The translations under genes were made by a program, and so were the position numbers. Under the pieces are notes generated by a model. The model was not told the DNA's origin and ran no database searches. It saw only the letters and a list, made by a program, of their open reading frames with translations. Positions 33,502 through 42,620 of a DNA stretch of 64,000 bases are shown here, one piece after another (the first letter of the stretch is position 1; each line of letters begins with the position of its first letter). Source of the stretch: Palauibacter sp022826685 (GTDB lineage Bacteria > Gemmatimonadota > Gemmatimonadetes > Palauibacterales > Palauibacteraceae); assembly GCF_965221685.1 (NCBI RefSeq), contig NZ_OZ244907.1. The stretch is one strand, 5' to 3'.

Positions 33502-34581
33502 ATGAAACGCCTGTTCCGGCCCCGCCCCGCATACTTTCCAGCGGTCATCGTTCCGGGCCTGCTCGCCCTCGCACTCTCCCCCGCCATCGCCGTCGCGGCG
33601 CAGGAGGGGAAGCTGCGGATCGTCCAGACGAACTCGGCGGGGGACAACGTCCACATCATCGATCCGGCCACGAACGAGGTCGTGCAGGTGATCGACGGGA
33701 TTCCGAAGGCGCACGGGGTCGCCGCTGCTCCGGACGGGAGCGCGCTCTACTTCAGCAACGAGATCGCCCGCACGCTGGAGACCGTCCCGACGGACGTCAT
33801 GGAGGTCACGGAGCGGATCCCGTTGTCGGGGCGGCCGCACAACGTCGCGATCAGCAACGACGGCACGAAGGTGTACGTCGCGATCATCCAGGACTGCAGC
33901 TGCGTCGACATCGTGGACCTGGCGAAGGGCGAGGTCGTGAAATCGATCCCCACGCGGGGGACCGTGCACAACGTGTTCATGTCGCCGGACGGGCGGCACG
34001 TCGCGGCGGGGATGATCGGGGCGCGCACGCTGACGATCATCGACACGGCGATCGACGAGGCGATCTGGTCGCTCCACTTCAGCGGGCGCACAACCGGCGG
34101 GTATGCGGACGGGGGCGTGCGGCCGATGGCGTTCGAGACGCATCCCGACGGATCCACGAAGCGTCTCTTCATACAGATCTCCAACTACCACGGTGTGTAC
34201 GTAGTGGACTTCGAGCAGCGCAGGGTCGTGCAGAAGCTGGACATGCCCTCGCTGCCGATCTCGCGGGTGACGAACGACGCGCTGCAGGGGTCGCCGGGGC
34301 ACGGCCTCGCGGTGTCCCCGGACGGACGGCAGCTCTGGTCGACGAGCAAGCCCAACGGGCACGTCTACGCTTGGTCGCTCCCGGAACTCGAGTATCTGGG
34401 CGGGGTCGAGGTCGGCCACATCCCCGACTGGCTCACGATGACCCCGGACAGCCGGTATCTCTACGTGGCGAACGCGGGCTCGAACGACGTGTCGGTGGTG
34501 GACACGCAGGAGATGGTGGAGATCGCCCGCATCCCCGTCGGCCAGACGCCGAAGCGCAACAAGACCGTGGTGTTCCCGTGA
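33502..34581 (+). CDS. exported YVTN/YncE-type beta-propeller protein
   Basis: A 359-residue protein with a signal peptide (YFPAVIVPGLLALALSPAIA cleaved near AVAAQ) and about seven propeller repeats of the form NVHIIDPATNEVVQVIDG, VDIVDLAKGEVVKSIPT and DVSVVDTQEMVEIARIPVG. There are no catalytic or haem motifs. Such propellers are periplasmic binding or electron-transfer partner proteins. GGAGG six bases before the ATG is a strong ribosome site and fixes the start. Its stop overlaps the dihaem cytochrome gene (GTGA), so it probably works with it. Confidence 0.82.
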   Translation: MKRLFRPRPAYFPAVIVPGLLALALSPAIAVAAQEGKLRIVQTNSAGDNVHIIDPATNEVVQVIDGIPKAHGVAAAPDGSALYFSNEIARTLETVPTDVMEVTERIPLSGRPHNVAISNDGTKVYVAIIQDCSCVDIVDLAKGEVVKSIPTRGTVHNVFMSPDGRHVAAGMIGARTLTIIDTAIDEAIWSLHFSGRTTGGYADGGVRPMAFETHPDGSTKRLFIQISNYHGVYVVDFEQRRVVQKLDMPSLPISRVTNDALQGSPGHGLAVSPDGRQLWSTSKPNGHVYAWSLPELEYLGGVEVGHIPDWLTMTPDSRYLYVANAGSNDVSVVDTQEMVEIARIPVGQTPKRNKTVVFP

Positions 34582-35465
34582 GCCGCGCGCGGCGACCTTC
34601 GCGCCGTCCCTTGGGCGCCCCGCGGCCGTCCACGGTTCTCGCGCTCGCGTTGCTGGCGCCGGCTTCCGGGACCAGCGGGGTCGTGGGCCAGGAACCCCTG
34701 AGTTTCGAGCGCTACCGCGAGACCATCGAACCCATCTTCCTCGCGGACCGCGGCGGGTGGGGACCGGGGCGGGCGCCCTGCGTCACCTGCCACGCCGAGC
34801 AGGGCACACCGCTGCGGCTTCAGCGGCTTCGCGAGACGGCGGACGGCGACGTGTACTGGTCGGAGGACGATTCCCGTCGGAACTTCGAGGTCGTGTCGCG
34901 TCTCGTCACGCCCGGCGACCCGGACCGCAGCCGGCTTCTGAGGAAGGCGCTCGTCGTGCCGGAGGGCGGCGCGGCCCTCCATGTGGGGGGGAAGTTTTTC
35001 GAGTCAAAGTCGGACCCGGAGTGGCAAGCGATGGCCGACTGGGTCGCGGCGGCCGATCCGGTGGAGCGCCCTGCCCCGCCGCGGCTCGACTTCGACTTCT
35101 TCCGCGACTGCGTCCAGAGGATGTACCTCGATAAGCGCCCGGGCGACGTGGAGTGCATCCACTGTCATGAGACGGGCGTGCGCGGCTTCGCGCGGCACAT
35201 CCCGGAGGGGCGCGACTTCTGGAACGAGGAGGAATCGCGCGGCAACTTCGCGATCACCCGCCGCTACGTGGAGCCCGGCGAGCCGATGATGAGCCGGCTC
35301 CTCACGCACGCCCTCTCCCCCGCCGCGGGCGGCGACTACTTCCACGGTGGCCCCCGCCGCTGGGACTCGACGGATGACCCCGAATGGCAGATGCTCGCCG
35401 CCTGGGTGCGCGGCGAGACCCCCGAGTGCGTGGTCGGAGCGGAGGCTGACGCCGGGGGTCGATGA
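34578..35465 (+). CDS. exported dihaem c-type cytochrome
   Basis: A 295-residue protein with an N-terminal signal (TVLALALLAPASGTSGVVGQ). Two haem c sites, CVTCH near residue 70 and CIHCH near residue 190, lie in two similar halves, each with an FxxxxxPIF-like or DFDFFRDCVQ segment before it and DPEWQ after, which suggests an internal duplication. It presumably carries electrons in the periplasm. The GTG start overlaps the propeller gene and the stop overlaps the flavoprotein gene lhgO (ATGA). No adjacent oxidase subunit is present. Confidence 0.82.
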   Translation: MSRARRPSRRPLGAPRPSTVLALALLAPASGTSGVVGQEPLSFERYRETIEPIFLADRGGWGPGRAPCVTCHAEQGTPLRLQRLRETADGDVYWSEDDSRRNFEVVSRLVTPGDPDRSRLLRKALVVPEGGAALHVGGKFFESKSDPEWQAMADWVAAADPVERPAPPRLDFDFFRDCVQRMYLDKRPGDVECIHCHETGVRGFARHIPEGRDFWNEEESRGNFAITRRYVEPGEPMMSRLLTHALSPAAGGDYFHGGPRRWDSTDDPEWQMLAAWVRGETPECVVGAEADAGGR

Positions 35466-36661
35466 CGAGACCGCTCGACATCGCCGTCATCGGGGGCGGG
35501 ATCGTCGGGCTCGCCACAGCCGACGCCCTCCGCCGGACCCGGCCGGACCTTTCCCTCACCGTGCTCGAGAAGGAGCCGGAGGTCGCGGCGCACCAGACGG
35601 GCCGCAACAGCGGCGTCATCCATGCCGGGCTGTACTACGCGCCCGGGTCGCTCAAGGCGCGGCTGTGCACCGAGGGCGCCGAGCAGCTGTTTCGCTACTG
35701 CGCCGAGCGAGGCATTCCGACCACGCGCACCGGCAAGATCGTCGTCGCTACATCGCGGGATCAGCTCACCTCCCTCGCCGAACTCGAGCGGCGCGGCACG
35801 GCGAACGGCGTCGCGATGCAGCGGATCGGCCCCGGCGGAATCGCGGAGATCGAACCGCACGCGCGCGGCGTCGAGGCGCTCCACGTACCGGCCACCGGGG
35901 CGGTCGACTTCGGGGACGTGGCGCGAGCCTTCGCGGTGGATCTTTCCCGCGCGGGCCACCCCATCCGCACCGGCTTCGAGGTGCGGGAAGCCCGCCGCTC
36001 CGGCCACTGCACCGTGCTCGCCGGCCCCACGGGCGACATCCCGGCCAGAGTCGTCGTCAACTGCGCCGGGCTGCACGTCGACCGCGTGATGCGGACCCTC
36101 GGGCACGAGCCCGACCTCAAGGTTCTCCCCTTCCGGGGCGAGTACTGGGGCCTCTCCGAAGCCGCCGCCGGACTTGTGCGGGGCCACATCTACCCGGTTC
36201 CGGACCCCCGGCTCCCCCACCTCGGCGTCCACTTCACCCGGAACGTGGCCGGGCGCGTGGAACTCGGTCCGAACGCGGTGTGGGCCTGGGGCCGGGAGGC
36301 GTACGGCCGCCTCTCGGGACGCCTTCCCGACGCGCTGGAGGCGCTGAGCTACCGCGGTTTCAGACGCCTCGCGCAGACCCACTGGCGCACCGCCATGGAG
36401 GAGCAGTGGCGCTCGCTGGACCGGAGATCCGTCGTGCGGAAGGCACGCGCCATGCTGCCCGAACTCGAAGTGCGCGACCTCGAGAGTTGGCGCTCCGGCA
36501 TCCGCGCACAGGCCGTGGACACGGATGGCGCCCTCGTCCACGACTTCGTGATTCGGGAGGGACCGGGCGTCGTGAACGTGCTCAACGCCCCCTCCCCCGC
36601 CGCGACCGCCTGCCTCGCGATCGGACACCACATCGCGAAGCGCGCCCTCCAGCAACTCTGA
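35462..36661 (+). CDS. lhgO: L-2-hydroxyglutarate oxidase/dehydrogenase
   Basis: A 399-residue FAD enzyme. The dinucleotide-binding IAVIGGGIVGLATADAL, then EKEPEVAAHQTGRNSGVIHA and GLYYAPGSLKARLC closely match LhgO/YgaF, as do ARVVVNCAGLHVDRV and the C-terminal NVLNAPSPAATACLAIG. It oxidises L-2-hydroxyglutarate to 2-oxoglutarate and passes electrons to the membrane quinone pool. There is no signal peptide, so it acts at the cytoplasmic face. The ATGA overlap with a periplasmic cytochrome gene suggests a shared respiratory branch, although quinone would have to bridge the membrane (inference). Confidence 0.9.
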   Translation: MTRPLDIAVIGGGIVGLATADALRRTRPDLSLTVLEKEPEVAAHQTGRNSGVIHAGLYYAPGSLKARLCTEGAEQLFRYCAERGIPTTRTGKIVVATSRDQLTSLAELERRGTANGVAMQRIGPGGIAEIEPHARGVEALHVPATGAVDFGDVARAFAVDLSRAGHPIRTGFEVREARRSGHCTVLAGPTGDIPARVVVNCAGLHVDRVMRTLGHEPDLKVLPFRGEYWGLSEAAAGLVRGHIYPVPDPRLPHLGVHFTRNVAGRVELGPNAVWAWGREAYGRLSGRLPDALEALSYRGFRRLAQTHWRTAMEEQWRSLDRRSVVRKARAMLPELEVRDLESWRSGIRAQAVDTDGALVHDFVIREGPGVVNVLNAPSPAATACLAIGHHIAKRALQQL

Positions 36662-36680
36662 CCGGCCTCGACTGAACGTC

Positions 36681-36698
36681 CCCGATTGCCGGATCGGG
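36681..36698 (+). terminator. short hairpin after lhgO, possible terminator
   Basis: CCCGAT and ATCGGG form a perfect 6-bp stem around a 6-base loop, 20 bases after the lhgO stop. No T-run follows, so a Rho-independent terminator is doubtful. The rest of this 170-base convergent gap shows nothing clear; an imperfect GC hairpin at 36803-36829 follows the stop of the opposite gene. Confidence 0.25.
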
Positions 36699-36831
36699 CA
36701 GATCAGCGGTCGAATCGGACGGGATCGGGACGAACCAACCCTGCTCTTGACAGACCAGGAGGTGGTCGACGAAGCCCTCGTTCACGGCCGCGGATCGGTG
36801 CGGCGAGAGGGGTGGCGGTTCTCCCTCGCGG

Positions 36832-37614
36832 TCAGGACGCGTAGTCCTGGCCTTCGGCGTCGAGCACTTCCTTCATGCCCTCGAGATAGCCGGCCTCGCC
36901 CGTCGACTCGACGGACATGTCGGCGTTGTGCTGCGCCGCTTCGGCCGGGATCGGGCGGATCTTCCGGCCCGCCTGGAGCGCGAGCATCTCGTTCATGCAG
37001 GCGCGCTCGAGTTGGTAGAGCCACAGCATGGCCTTCTCGATGGTATCGCCGACCAGCAGCACGCCGTGGTTCGCGAGGAAGAGGACCCGCTTGTCGCCCA
37101 GCGCCTCGACCATGCGCTCGCCTTCGTCCGCCTCCGTGACGATCCCCTCGTACCCGAAGTACGCGCAGTTCCCGTAGAAGACCGCCGCGTTCTGGCTCCC
37201 GCGCTCGTCCAGCCGCCACCCGTCGATCGATGCGAGTGCCGTGCTGTACGGAGCGTGGATGTGGAGCGCGCACATGATGTCGGGCCGCGCGCGCTGGACG
37301 GGCTCGTGAATCGCCCATGCGCTCACGTTCAGACGCCCTTCCCCGCCCACGGGACGCCCGTCCGGGCCCACCTCCACGAGACTGCTGGCCGTGACGCGCG
37401 AGAAGTGCGTCTGCCCGGGCGAAATGAGCAGGTGGCCCGGCCTCCCCGGCACCTTGCAGCTCAGGTGGTTCCACGTCCCCTCGTGCATGTTTTCATGCAC
37501 GATGATCCGGTGCACCGCCGCGAAGTCGACCCGCGCCCGCCGGATCGCGGCTTCGTCGATGCTTTCCCCGGCGGGGGACGGAGCGGGAGCGACTGCGGTC
37601 TCCAGCGTGCTCAT
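36832..37614 (-). CDS. class II aldolase/adducin family protein
   Basis: A 260-residue protein with the zinc-binding pattern of class II aldolases: HENMHEGTWNHLSCKVP near residue 40, HIHAPYSTALAS near 120 with the HxH pair, and LANHGVLLVG near 195. Relatives include fuculose-phosphate aldolase, ribulose-phosphate 4-epimerase and adducin-like decarboxylases; the substrate is not decidable. Two ATGs stand in tandem; the second (37614) was preferred because AGGAGG then lies six bases away rather than three. An extended upstream frame has no ribosome site. It stands alone, convergent to lhgO. Confidence 0.82.
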   Translation of the reverse strand: MSTLETAVAPAPSPAGESIDEAAIRRARVDFAAVHRIIVHENMHEGTWNHLSCKVPGRPGHLLISPGQTHFSRVTASSLVEVGPDGRPVGGEGRLNVSAWAIHEPVQRARPDIMCALHIHAPYSTALASIDGWRLDERGSQNAAVFYGNCAYFGYEGIVTEADEGERMVEALGDKRVLFLANHGVLLVGDTIEKAMLWLYQLERACMNEMLALQAGRKIRPIPAEAAQHNADMSVESTGEAGYLEGMKEVLDAEGQDYAS

Positions 37615-37787
37615 CATCTGCCTCCTCGGAAGACGAACCCGGCTCTCCACCCAAAGCTCACTCCCGATACGCGGACGATCAAGCGGGGCCTTTATTCCCT
37701 TCCGCAGGGTGTCATGATTCGGATCTCCCAGCCGTTCGACAGAGGAAGGATCTGCACGCACTGAACCTGCGCTGCACGAGCGACCAC

Positions 37788-38477
37788 ATGACGAACATTA
37801 TCGCCGCACTCCTCGTCGCCTCTGCCGGCGCCCTCGACCCAACCGGGGCGGCGAGTTCATCGATCCCGTTCAAGTGTGCTCCACGCGTGGGCGGAGATCC
37901 CGGCATGCCGGAGACGGCCATCATCATCGATCACGAGCCGTTCGAGGGCGACGTGTCCTCGTGGTACAAGGACCATGAAGATGACGTGTACTGGGGGGAG
38001 ATCGTGTGCTGGCGCTGGGTCGAGGAGCACCTGGGGATCACGATCCGTCAGGGGGCAACCTACGTCTTGACCCGGAAGTGGGTGGAAGACACGCGGCAGG
38101 CGGGCATCGCCAGCCTCGAAGCTCTGATCGCGGCGCAGAACCGGTATCATCGCGCCCACGGGTCCTTCGCCGGCGACCTGCGCCTCCTGTCCGGCTTCGG
38201 GGCCTTCTCCAGCTACGGCCTCCCCGAGTACCTCCGGCTGGAGCTGCAACGGACCGAAGACGGCTGGGGAGCGACGCTCGAGGCCAGCCAGAGCTGGTTG
38301 GCGGCGTTCCGATATTCGTCGCCGATACCTCCCTGTTATGCGTTCGTGGGCACTCCTCCCGCGGAATGGGACGACTGGAAGGGCACCGGAACCGAGAGCC
38401 CCGGCGATCCGATTGAAGGCCGGCCGGCCTGCGTCGACCGGTACGCCGAAGACGATGCCGGGAAAGAAGGAACCTGA
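37788..38477 (+). CDS. hypothetical protein, possibly exported
   Basis: A 229-residue protein I do not recognise. A short hydrophobic N-terminus (MTNIIAALLVASAGALDPTG) could be a weak signal peptide. Six Cys (from FKCAP to RPACVD) would fit an exported disulfide-bonded protein. The segment AQNRYHRAHGSFAGDLRLL resembles the region following the membrane helix in type IV pilin-like proteins, but the prepilin leader and long hydrophobic helix are missing. There is no strong ribosome site. It lies between the divergent aldolase and the downstream ypdA-like gene. Confidence 0.55.
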   Translation: MTNIIAALLVASAGALDPTGAASSSIPFKCAPRVGGDPGMPETAIIIDHEPFEGDVSSWYKDHEDDVYWGEIVCWRWVEEHLGITIRQGATYVLTRKWVEDTRQAGIASLEALIAAQNRYHRAHGSFAGDLRLLSGFGAFSSYGLPEYLRLELQRTEDGWGATLEASQSWLAAFRYSSPIPPCYAFVGTPPAEWDDWKGTGTESPGDPIEGRPACVDRYAEDDAGKEGT

Positions 38478-38550
38478 CGCCCCTCCCGGTTCCCACGTCC
38501 CGGCTCAGCGATTACCATCCCGCGCTCACGAACCCTCGGGAGAAGCGCGC

Positions 38551-39576
38551 GTGCCCCCAGAATCCAAAGCTGCGTCCGAACCGCTCGACGTGATCGTCGT
38601 CGGGGCCGGCCCATGCGGGCTCGCCGTGGCGGTGGCCGTGAAGGAGTGCGGGCTGCGCTACGCGATCCTCGACCGGGGGTGCATCACCGAGTCGCTGACC
38701 CGTTACCCCTCCTACATGACGTTCTTCTCCACGGCGGAGCGGCTGGAGATCGGGGACGTCCCCTTCACGATTCCGGAGCCGAAACCCACGCGGCGCGACG
38801 CCCTCGCCTACTACCGGCATGTCGTCGCCCACCACGGTATCGGGGTTCGCCAGTACGAGGAGGTGACGGGCATTGAGCGGGAGAACGACGTCTTCACCGT
38901 CCACACCCGCACCCGGGACGGACGGGAGGATTGTCTCGCCTCCCGGGCCGTGGTCGTCGCCACCGGCGGCTTCGGCGAGCCGAACCGGCTCGGATTCGAG
39001 GGGGAGGACCCGCACCGCCGCGTCATCCATTACTACAAGGAGCCCTTCCCCTTCTTCGACCAGGACGTGCTCGTCGTGGGAGGCGGAAACTCGGCGGTGG
39101 AAGCGGCGCTGGAGTTGTACCGCAACGGCGTGCGCGTCCGCATGGTGCACTTCGCCGAAGCTCTGGACCGCGGCGTCAAGCCGTGGGTGCGCCCCGACAT
39201 CGAGAACCGGATCGAGAGCGGAGAGATTCCGATGCACTGGGGGTCCCGCGTCGCCCGGCTGGGTACGGGGAGCGCGACGATCGTCGAGGAATCCACGGGG
39301 GCGGAGACCGAGGTCCCAAACGATTGGGTGCTCGCGATGACAGGCTGGCGACCGGACGCGGCGCTGCTCACGGGTCTAGGCGTCGAGACGGATCCGGACA
39401 CGGGGATTCCTGCGCACGACCCGGAGACCATGGAGACGACGGTGCCGGGCGTCTACATCGCGGGCGTGATCGCCGCGGGCTTCAACGCCAACAAGATCTT
39501 CATCGAGAACGGCCGAGAGCACGGCGCCCTCATCGCTGCCCGCCTGGTCGCTCGCCTCGGAGCCGCCAGCCGCTGA
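38551..39576 (+). CDS. ypdA: YpdA-family flavoprotein, putative bacillithiol-disulfide reductase
   Basis: A 341-residue FAD/NAD(P)-binding protein. It has VIVVGAGPCGLAVAVAVKE near residue 13, YPSYMTFFSTAERLEIGDVP (distinctive of YpdA), a second nucleotide site VLVVGGGNSAVEAALELYR near 172 and GVYIAGVIAAGFNANKIFIE at the end. YpdA (Bdr) reduces oxidised bacillithiol with NADPH. No bacillithiol synthesis genes are in this window, so that role rests on family identity. The GTG at 38551, with CGGGAG upstream, was taken; the track continues open further upstream into the previous gene, which is rejected. Confidence 0.82.
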   Translation: MPPESKAASEPLDVIVVGAGPCGLAVAVAVKECGLRYAILDRGCITESLTRYPSYMTFFSTAERLEIGDVPFTIPEPKPTRRDALAYYRHVVAHHGIGVRQYEEVTGIERENDVFTVHTRTRDGREDCLASRAVVVATGGFGEPNRLGFEGEDPHRRVIHYYKEPFPFFDQDVLVVGGGNSAVEAALELYRNGVRVRMVHFAEALDRGVKPWVRPDIENRIESGEIPMHWGSRVARLGTGSATIVEESTGAETEVPNDWVLAMTGWRPDAALLTGLGVETDPDTGIPAHDPETMETTVPGVYIAGVIAAGFNANKIFIENGREHGALIAARLVARLGAASR

Positions 39577-39589
39577 TCAGCGCCCGCGT

Positions 39590-41023
39590 TCAGCCTTCCG
39601 GCTTCAGGACGCTGATGATCGGCGCCACGGGCAGCGCGTCGAGGTCGACCCGCTGCCCGTCCTTGATCACGGCGTGGATCGACCGGTAGTTGCGGGCCGC
39701 CTCCAGCGGATTCGCGTCCAGGATGACGAGGTCCGCGATCATCCCCGGCTGCAGCGAGCCGATCTCGTCGTCGAGTTCGTAGGCGCGCGCGATGTGGCTC
39801 GTGACGGAGCGCAGGATCTCCATCGGCTCCATTCCGAGTTCCTCGAGCGCGGCCAGGGCGTTGAAGTGGCCCTCGCCCAGCTTCGTCCGCTGATCCACGG
39901 TGTCCGAAGCGATCGTGGCGGACTCCGCAAGCAACACCGGATGCTTGATGCCGGCATCCGTCGAGAGGAGCATCGAAACGCCGGCCTCGATCATCCGCGC
40001 CTGGTTTTCACGGCCGACGGTCATGTAGGGCGTGAGCGTCCCGTCCGGGTTGTGTTCCTGGAGCGCCTCCAGACGTCGCTGCGTGATCGGGAGCACCGAG
40101 ACGGCGATATCCCGCTCGACGAGCTTCCGCATCGTTTCCATCGGAATCGGAACGACGGGACCGGAGATGTCGCCGTGCGTGATGATGTCGACCCCAGCCT
40201 CGATCGCCATGTCGAGGCTTTCGACGGACGTCGTGTGCGTCTGGACGGTCATGCCCGCCCGGTGCCCTTCCTCGACGATCGCGCGCTGCACGCGCTCGGA
40301 GAAGGAGATGAAGTACATCTCCACGTGGCTGCTCGACCCGTACTTGAGGAAGTCGACACCCGTCCCCGTGTATTCGCGGATCGCGGCGCGCACGGAATCC
40401 GGCGTCATCCACATGAGATCCCGTCCCGTCCCGTGCACCCACGCCTCGTTCGTCCGGTTCACGAAAGACTTGCTCACGTGGGCCGCCGCCGCCGCGCGGA
40501 AGTCGGCCGAGAGGGGCCCGTCGAAGCCGATGATGTTGCCGGCGAAGTAGATCCGGCTCCCGGGCGCCTCTCCCTCGTTGATCGTGTCGCGCGCCTTGGC
40601 CAGCGAGGCCAACGGTCCCCAGGTGTCGAAGACGGTCGTCTGCCCCGTCTTGAGCGCGAGTTGCGCGGCCTCCAGCACGATCTCGTGGTAACGGCCCTCG
40701 TACTTGATGAGGGTTTCGAGATCGAGGTTCAGGTAGAGGTGAACGTTCGCATCCATAAGCCCGGGAATGACGTACTTGCCCCGCGCATCGATGACGGACG
40801 TTCCCGCGGGAACATCGACGGCGCCGGCCGGACCCACCGCGGTGATCCGCCCATCCGTCATCAAGACGACGCCGTCTTCGAGCGGCGCCTCGGCCAGCGG
40901 ATCGATAACGGTCGCCCCCGTGACCGCGAGCGTCTGCCCCACAGCGGCCGAGGGGTCTGCGCCCTCCGCGAGCGCCAGGGCAAGTGCCAGCAGTGCCAGG
41001 AGCCTTGCGAGCTTTCGGATCAT
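39590..41023 (-). CDS. exported amidohydrolase family protein with Asn in the HxH metal site
   Basis: A 477-residue protein with a signal peptide (LARLLALLALALALAEG). The amidohydrolase fold is evident from VIDARGKYVIPGLMDANVHL, VDFLKYGSSS (carboxylated-Lys position), VQTHTTS, DIITHGD, LLSTDAG and IADLVILDANPLEAARNYRS. The first metal His is Asn93 (NxH instead of HxH), so the alpha metal site is altered. Members hydrolyse cyclic amides, dipeptides or imides; the substrate is unknown. A GGGAGGG site precedes the ATG. Divergent from the M24 peptidase at 41187 across 163 bases. Confidence 0.85.
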   Translation of the reverse strand: MIRKLARLLALLALALALAEGADPSAAVGQTLAVTGATVIDPLAEAPLEDGVVLMTDGRITAVGPAGAVDVPAGTSVIDARGKYVIPGLMDANVHLYLNLDLETLIKYEGRYHEIVLEAAQLALKTGQTTVFDTWGPLASLAKARDTINEGEAPGSRIYFAGNIIGFDGPLSADFRAAAAAHVSKSFVNRTNEAWVHGTGRDLMWMTPDSVRAAIREYTGTGVDFLKYGSSSHVEMYFISFSERVQRAIVEEGHRAGMTVQTHTTSVESLDMAIEAGVDIITHGDISGPVVPIPMETMRKLVERDIAVSVLPITQRRLEALQEHNPDGTLTPYMTVGRENQARMIEAGVSMLLSTDAGIKHPVLLAESATIASDTVDQRTKLGEGHFNALAALEELGMEPMEILRSVTSHIARAYELDDEIGSLQPGMIADLVILDANPLEAARNYRSIHAVIKDGQRVDLDALPVAPIISVLKPEG

Positions 41024-41186
41024 CTGTCCCTCCCATACCTGCAGCGGACGGTCCTCAGGCGGTGCTGAAGACTACACGGGAGATCTTCACGGAAGAAGGG
41101 ACTCGGGGGGACGCTTGAATGTCGGCGATTCGAGACCGAGGATGGGGCGACGGCCGACAGCGACATCGATTACCGGAGGTCATGAG

Positions 41187-42566
41187 ATGAAGACAATCGC
41201 GAGCGTGGCGGCGATGGCGTTGACCCTTGGCGGGATGCCCGGGCTCTCGGTGACGCCGTTGAAGGCGCAGGCGCGGGACTACCGGCCGGAGCGGCCGTTC
41301 GGGACGCTTCGGGAGCAGGCGCGGACGCAGCAGGCGTGGCTGGCGGAACGGCTCGAGACGAACCTGCCCATGCTGATGCGGAAGCACGGGGTGGACATGT
41401 GGGTCATCGCCATGCGGGAGTACAACGAGGATCCCGTCTTCCCCGCCCTCGTCTCCCCCACGACCTTCGCGGCCCGCCGCCGGACCATCTACATCTTCCA
41501 CGACCGCGGGCCGGAAGCAGGCGTCGAGCGCCTGGCGCTGGGGGGCAGTTCGCAGGGAGGCGTGTACGAAGCCGTGCGCGCCACGGCCACCGCCCCTGAC
41601 GGACGCCAGGCGGAACTGTGGGGCGCGGACCAGTGGGACCTCTTCGCCGACATGGTGCGCGAGCGCGACCCGCAGCGGATCGCCGTGAACATCTCGCACG
41701 ACCACAACTTCGCTGACGGACTCTCGGCGGGAGAGTGGGAGCAGATGGAGACCGCCCTGGGCTCGAACCTCGCGGGCCGCGTCGTCCGTGAACCGCTGCT
41801 GGCGATCGAGTACCTCGCCATGCGCGTGCCCTCGATGGCGCCCGTCTATCGCCGGATCCAGGCGGTGGTGCACGAGGTCATCGGCACGGCGTTCTCCGAA
41901 GTCGTCATCGTCCCCGGCCAGACCACGACCGCCGATGTCGTGTGGTGGATGCGCCAGCGCGTGCACGACCTGGGGCTTGACTCCTGGTTCCAGCCCTCCG
42001 TGTCCGTGCAACGGCGCGGCGTCGACATGACCGGCGTGACGGCGCCGGTGATCGAGCGCGGCGACGTCCTCCACTGCGACTTCGGGCTCGTCGCGTACGG
42101 ACTCGCGACCGACACGCAGCACATGGCCTACGTCCTCCGGGAAGGCGAGACGGACGCCCCCGCCGGCCTCCAACAGGCGCTGGCGAACTCGAACCGCCTC
42201 CAGGACATCCTCCTTGAGGAGACGAAGGTCGGCCGCACCGGCAACGAGATCCTCGCCTCCGTCCTCGAGAAGATGCGGGCGGAGGGGCTGAACGGAACGA
42301 TGTACACACACCCGATCGGGGACCACGGCCACGGCGCGGGCCCGCTGATCGGACTATGGGATTACCAGACCGGGGTTCCCGGCCGGGGCGATCCTCCGGT
42401 GATCCCGGGCATGTGGTTCTCGACCGAACTCCAGGTGACGACGCCGGTGGCCGAATGGGACGGTCAGCCCGTGCGCATGGCGCAGGAGGAGGAAGCGGAG
42501 ATCACGCTGGACGGCGAGATCCGCTGGATGCTCCGGCGGCAGACCGAACTGCACCTGGTCCGCTAG
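41187..42566 (+). CDS. exported M24 family metallopeptidase (Xaa-Pro aminopeptidase-like)
   Basis: A 459-residue protein with a signal peptide (TIASVAAMALTLGGMPGLSV). The N-terminal creatinase-like domain (LMRKHGVDMWVIAMREYNED) is followed by the pita-bread domain with metal ligands in VLHCDFGLVAYGLATDTQHM, HPIGDHGHGAGP, STELQV and EEEAEITLD. These enzymes remove residues before Pro or act on related small substrates. GGAGG seven bases before ATG 41187 fixes the start. The neighbour on the other strand is an exported amidohydrolase, so both may serve peptide use. Confidence 0.88.
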   Translation: MKTIASVAAMALTLGGMPGLSVTPLKAQARDYRPERPFGTLREQARTQQAWLAERLETNLPMLMRKHGVDMWVIAMREYNEDPVFPALVSPTTFAARRRTIYIFHDRGPEAGVERLALGGSSQGGVYEAVRATATAPDGRQAELWGADQWDLFADMVRERDPQRIAVNISHDHNFADGLSAGEWEQMETALGSNLAGRVVREPLLAIEYLAMRVPSMAPVYRRIQAVVHEVIGTAFSEVVIVPGQTTTADVVWWMRQRVHDLGLDSWFQPSVSVQRRGVDMTGVTAPVIERGDVLHCDFGLVAYGLATDTQHMAYVLREGETDAPAGLQQALANSNRLQDILLEETKVGRTGNEILASVLEKMRAEGLNGTMYTHPIGDHGHGAGPLIGLWDYQTGVPGRGDPPVIPGMWFSTELQVTTPVAEWDGQPVRMAQEEEAEITLDGEIRWMLRRQTELHLVR

Positions 42567-42620
42567 CGACGCGCGGGCGCGCGGCTCCGGATGTTCCCGC
42601 GGGAATGCCCCGAATTTGTA

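Noticed and set aside
39674..41068. 464-codon rightward frame opposite the amidohydrolase
   Set aside because: Antisense shadow; the leftward frame has a signal peptide, ribosome site and amidohydrolase motifs.
42594..42605. 12-bp palindrome TTCCCGCGGGAA between the M24 and CoA-transferase genes
   Set aside because: It has no loop and no T-run, so it is a poor terminator; as an operator it would lie downstream of both convergent genes.
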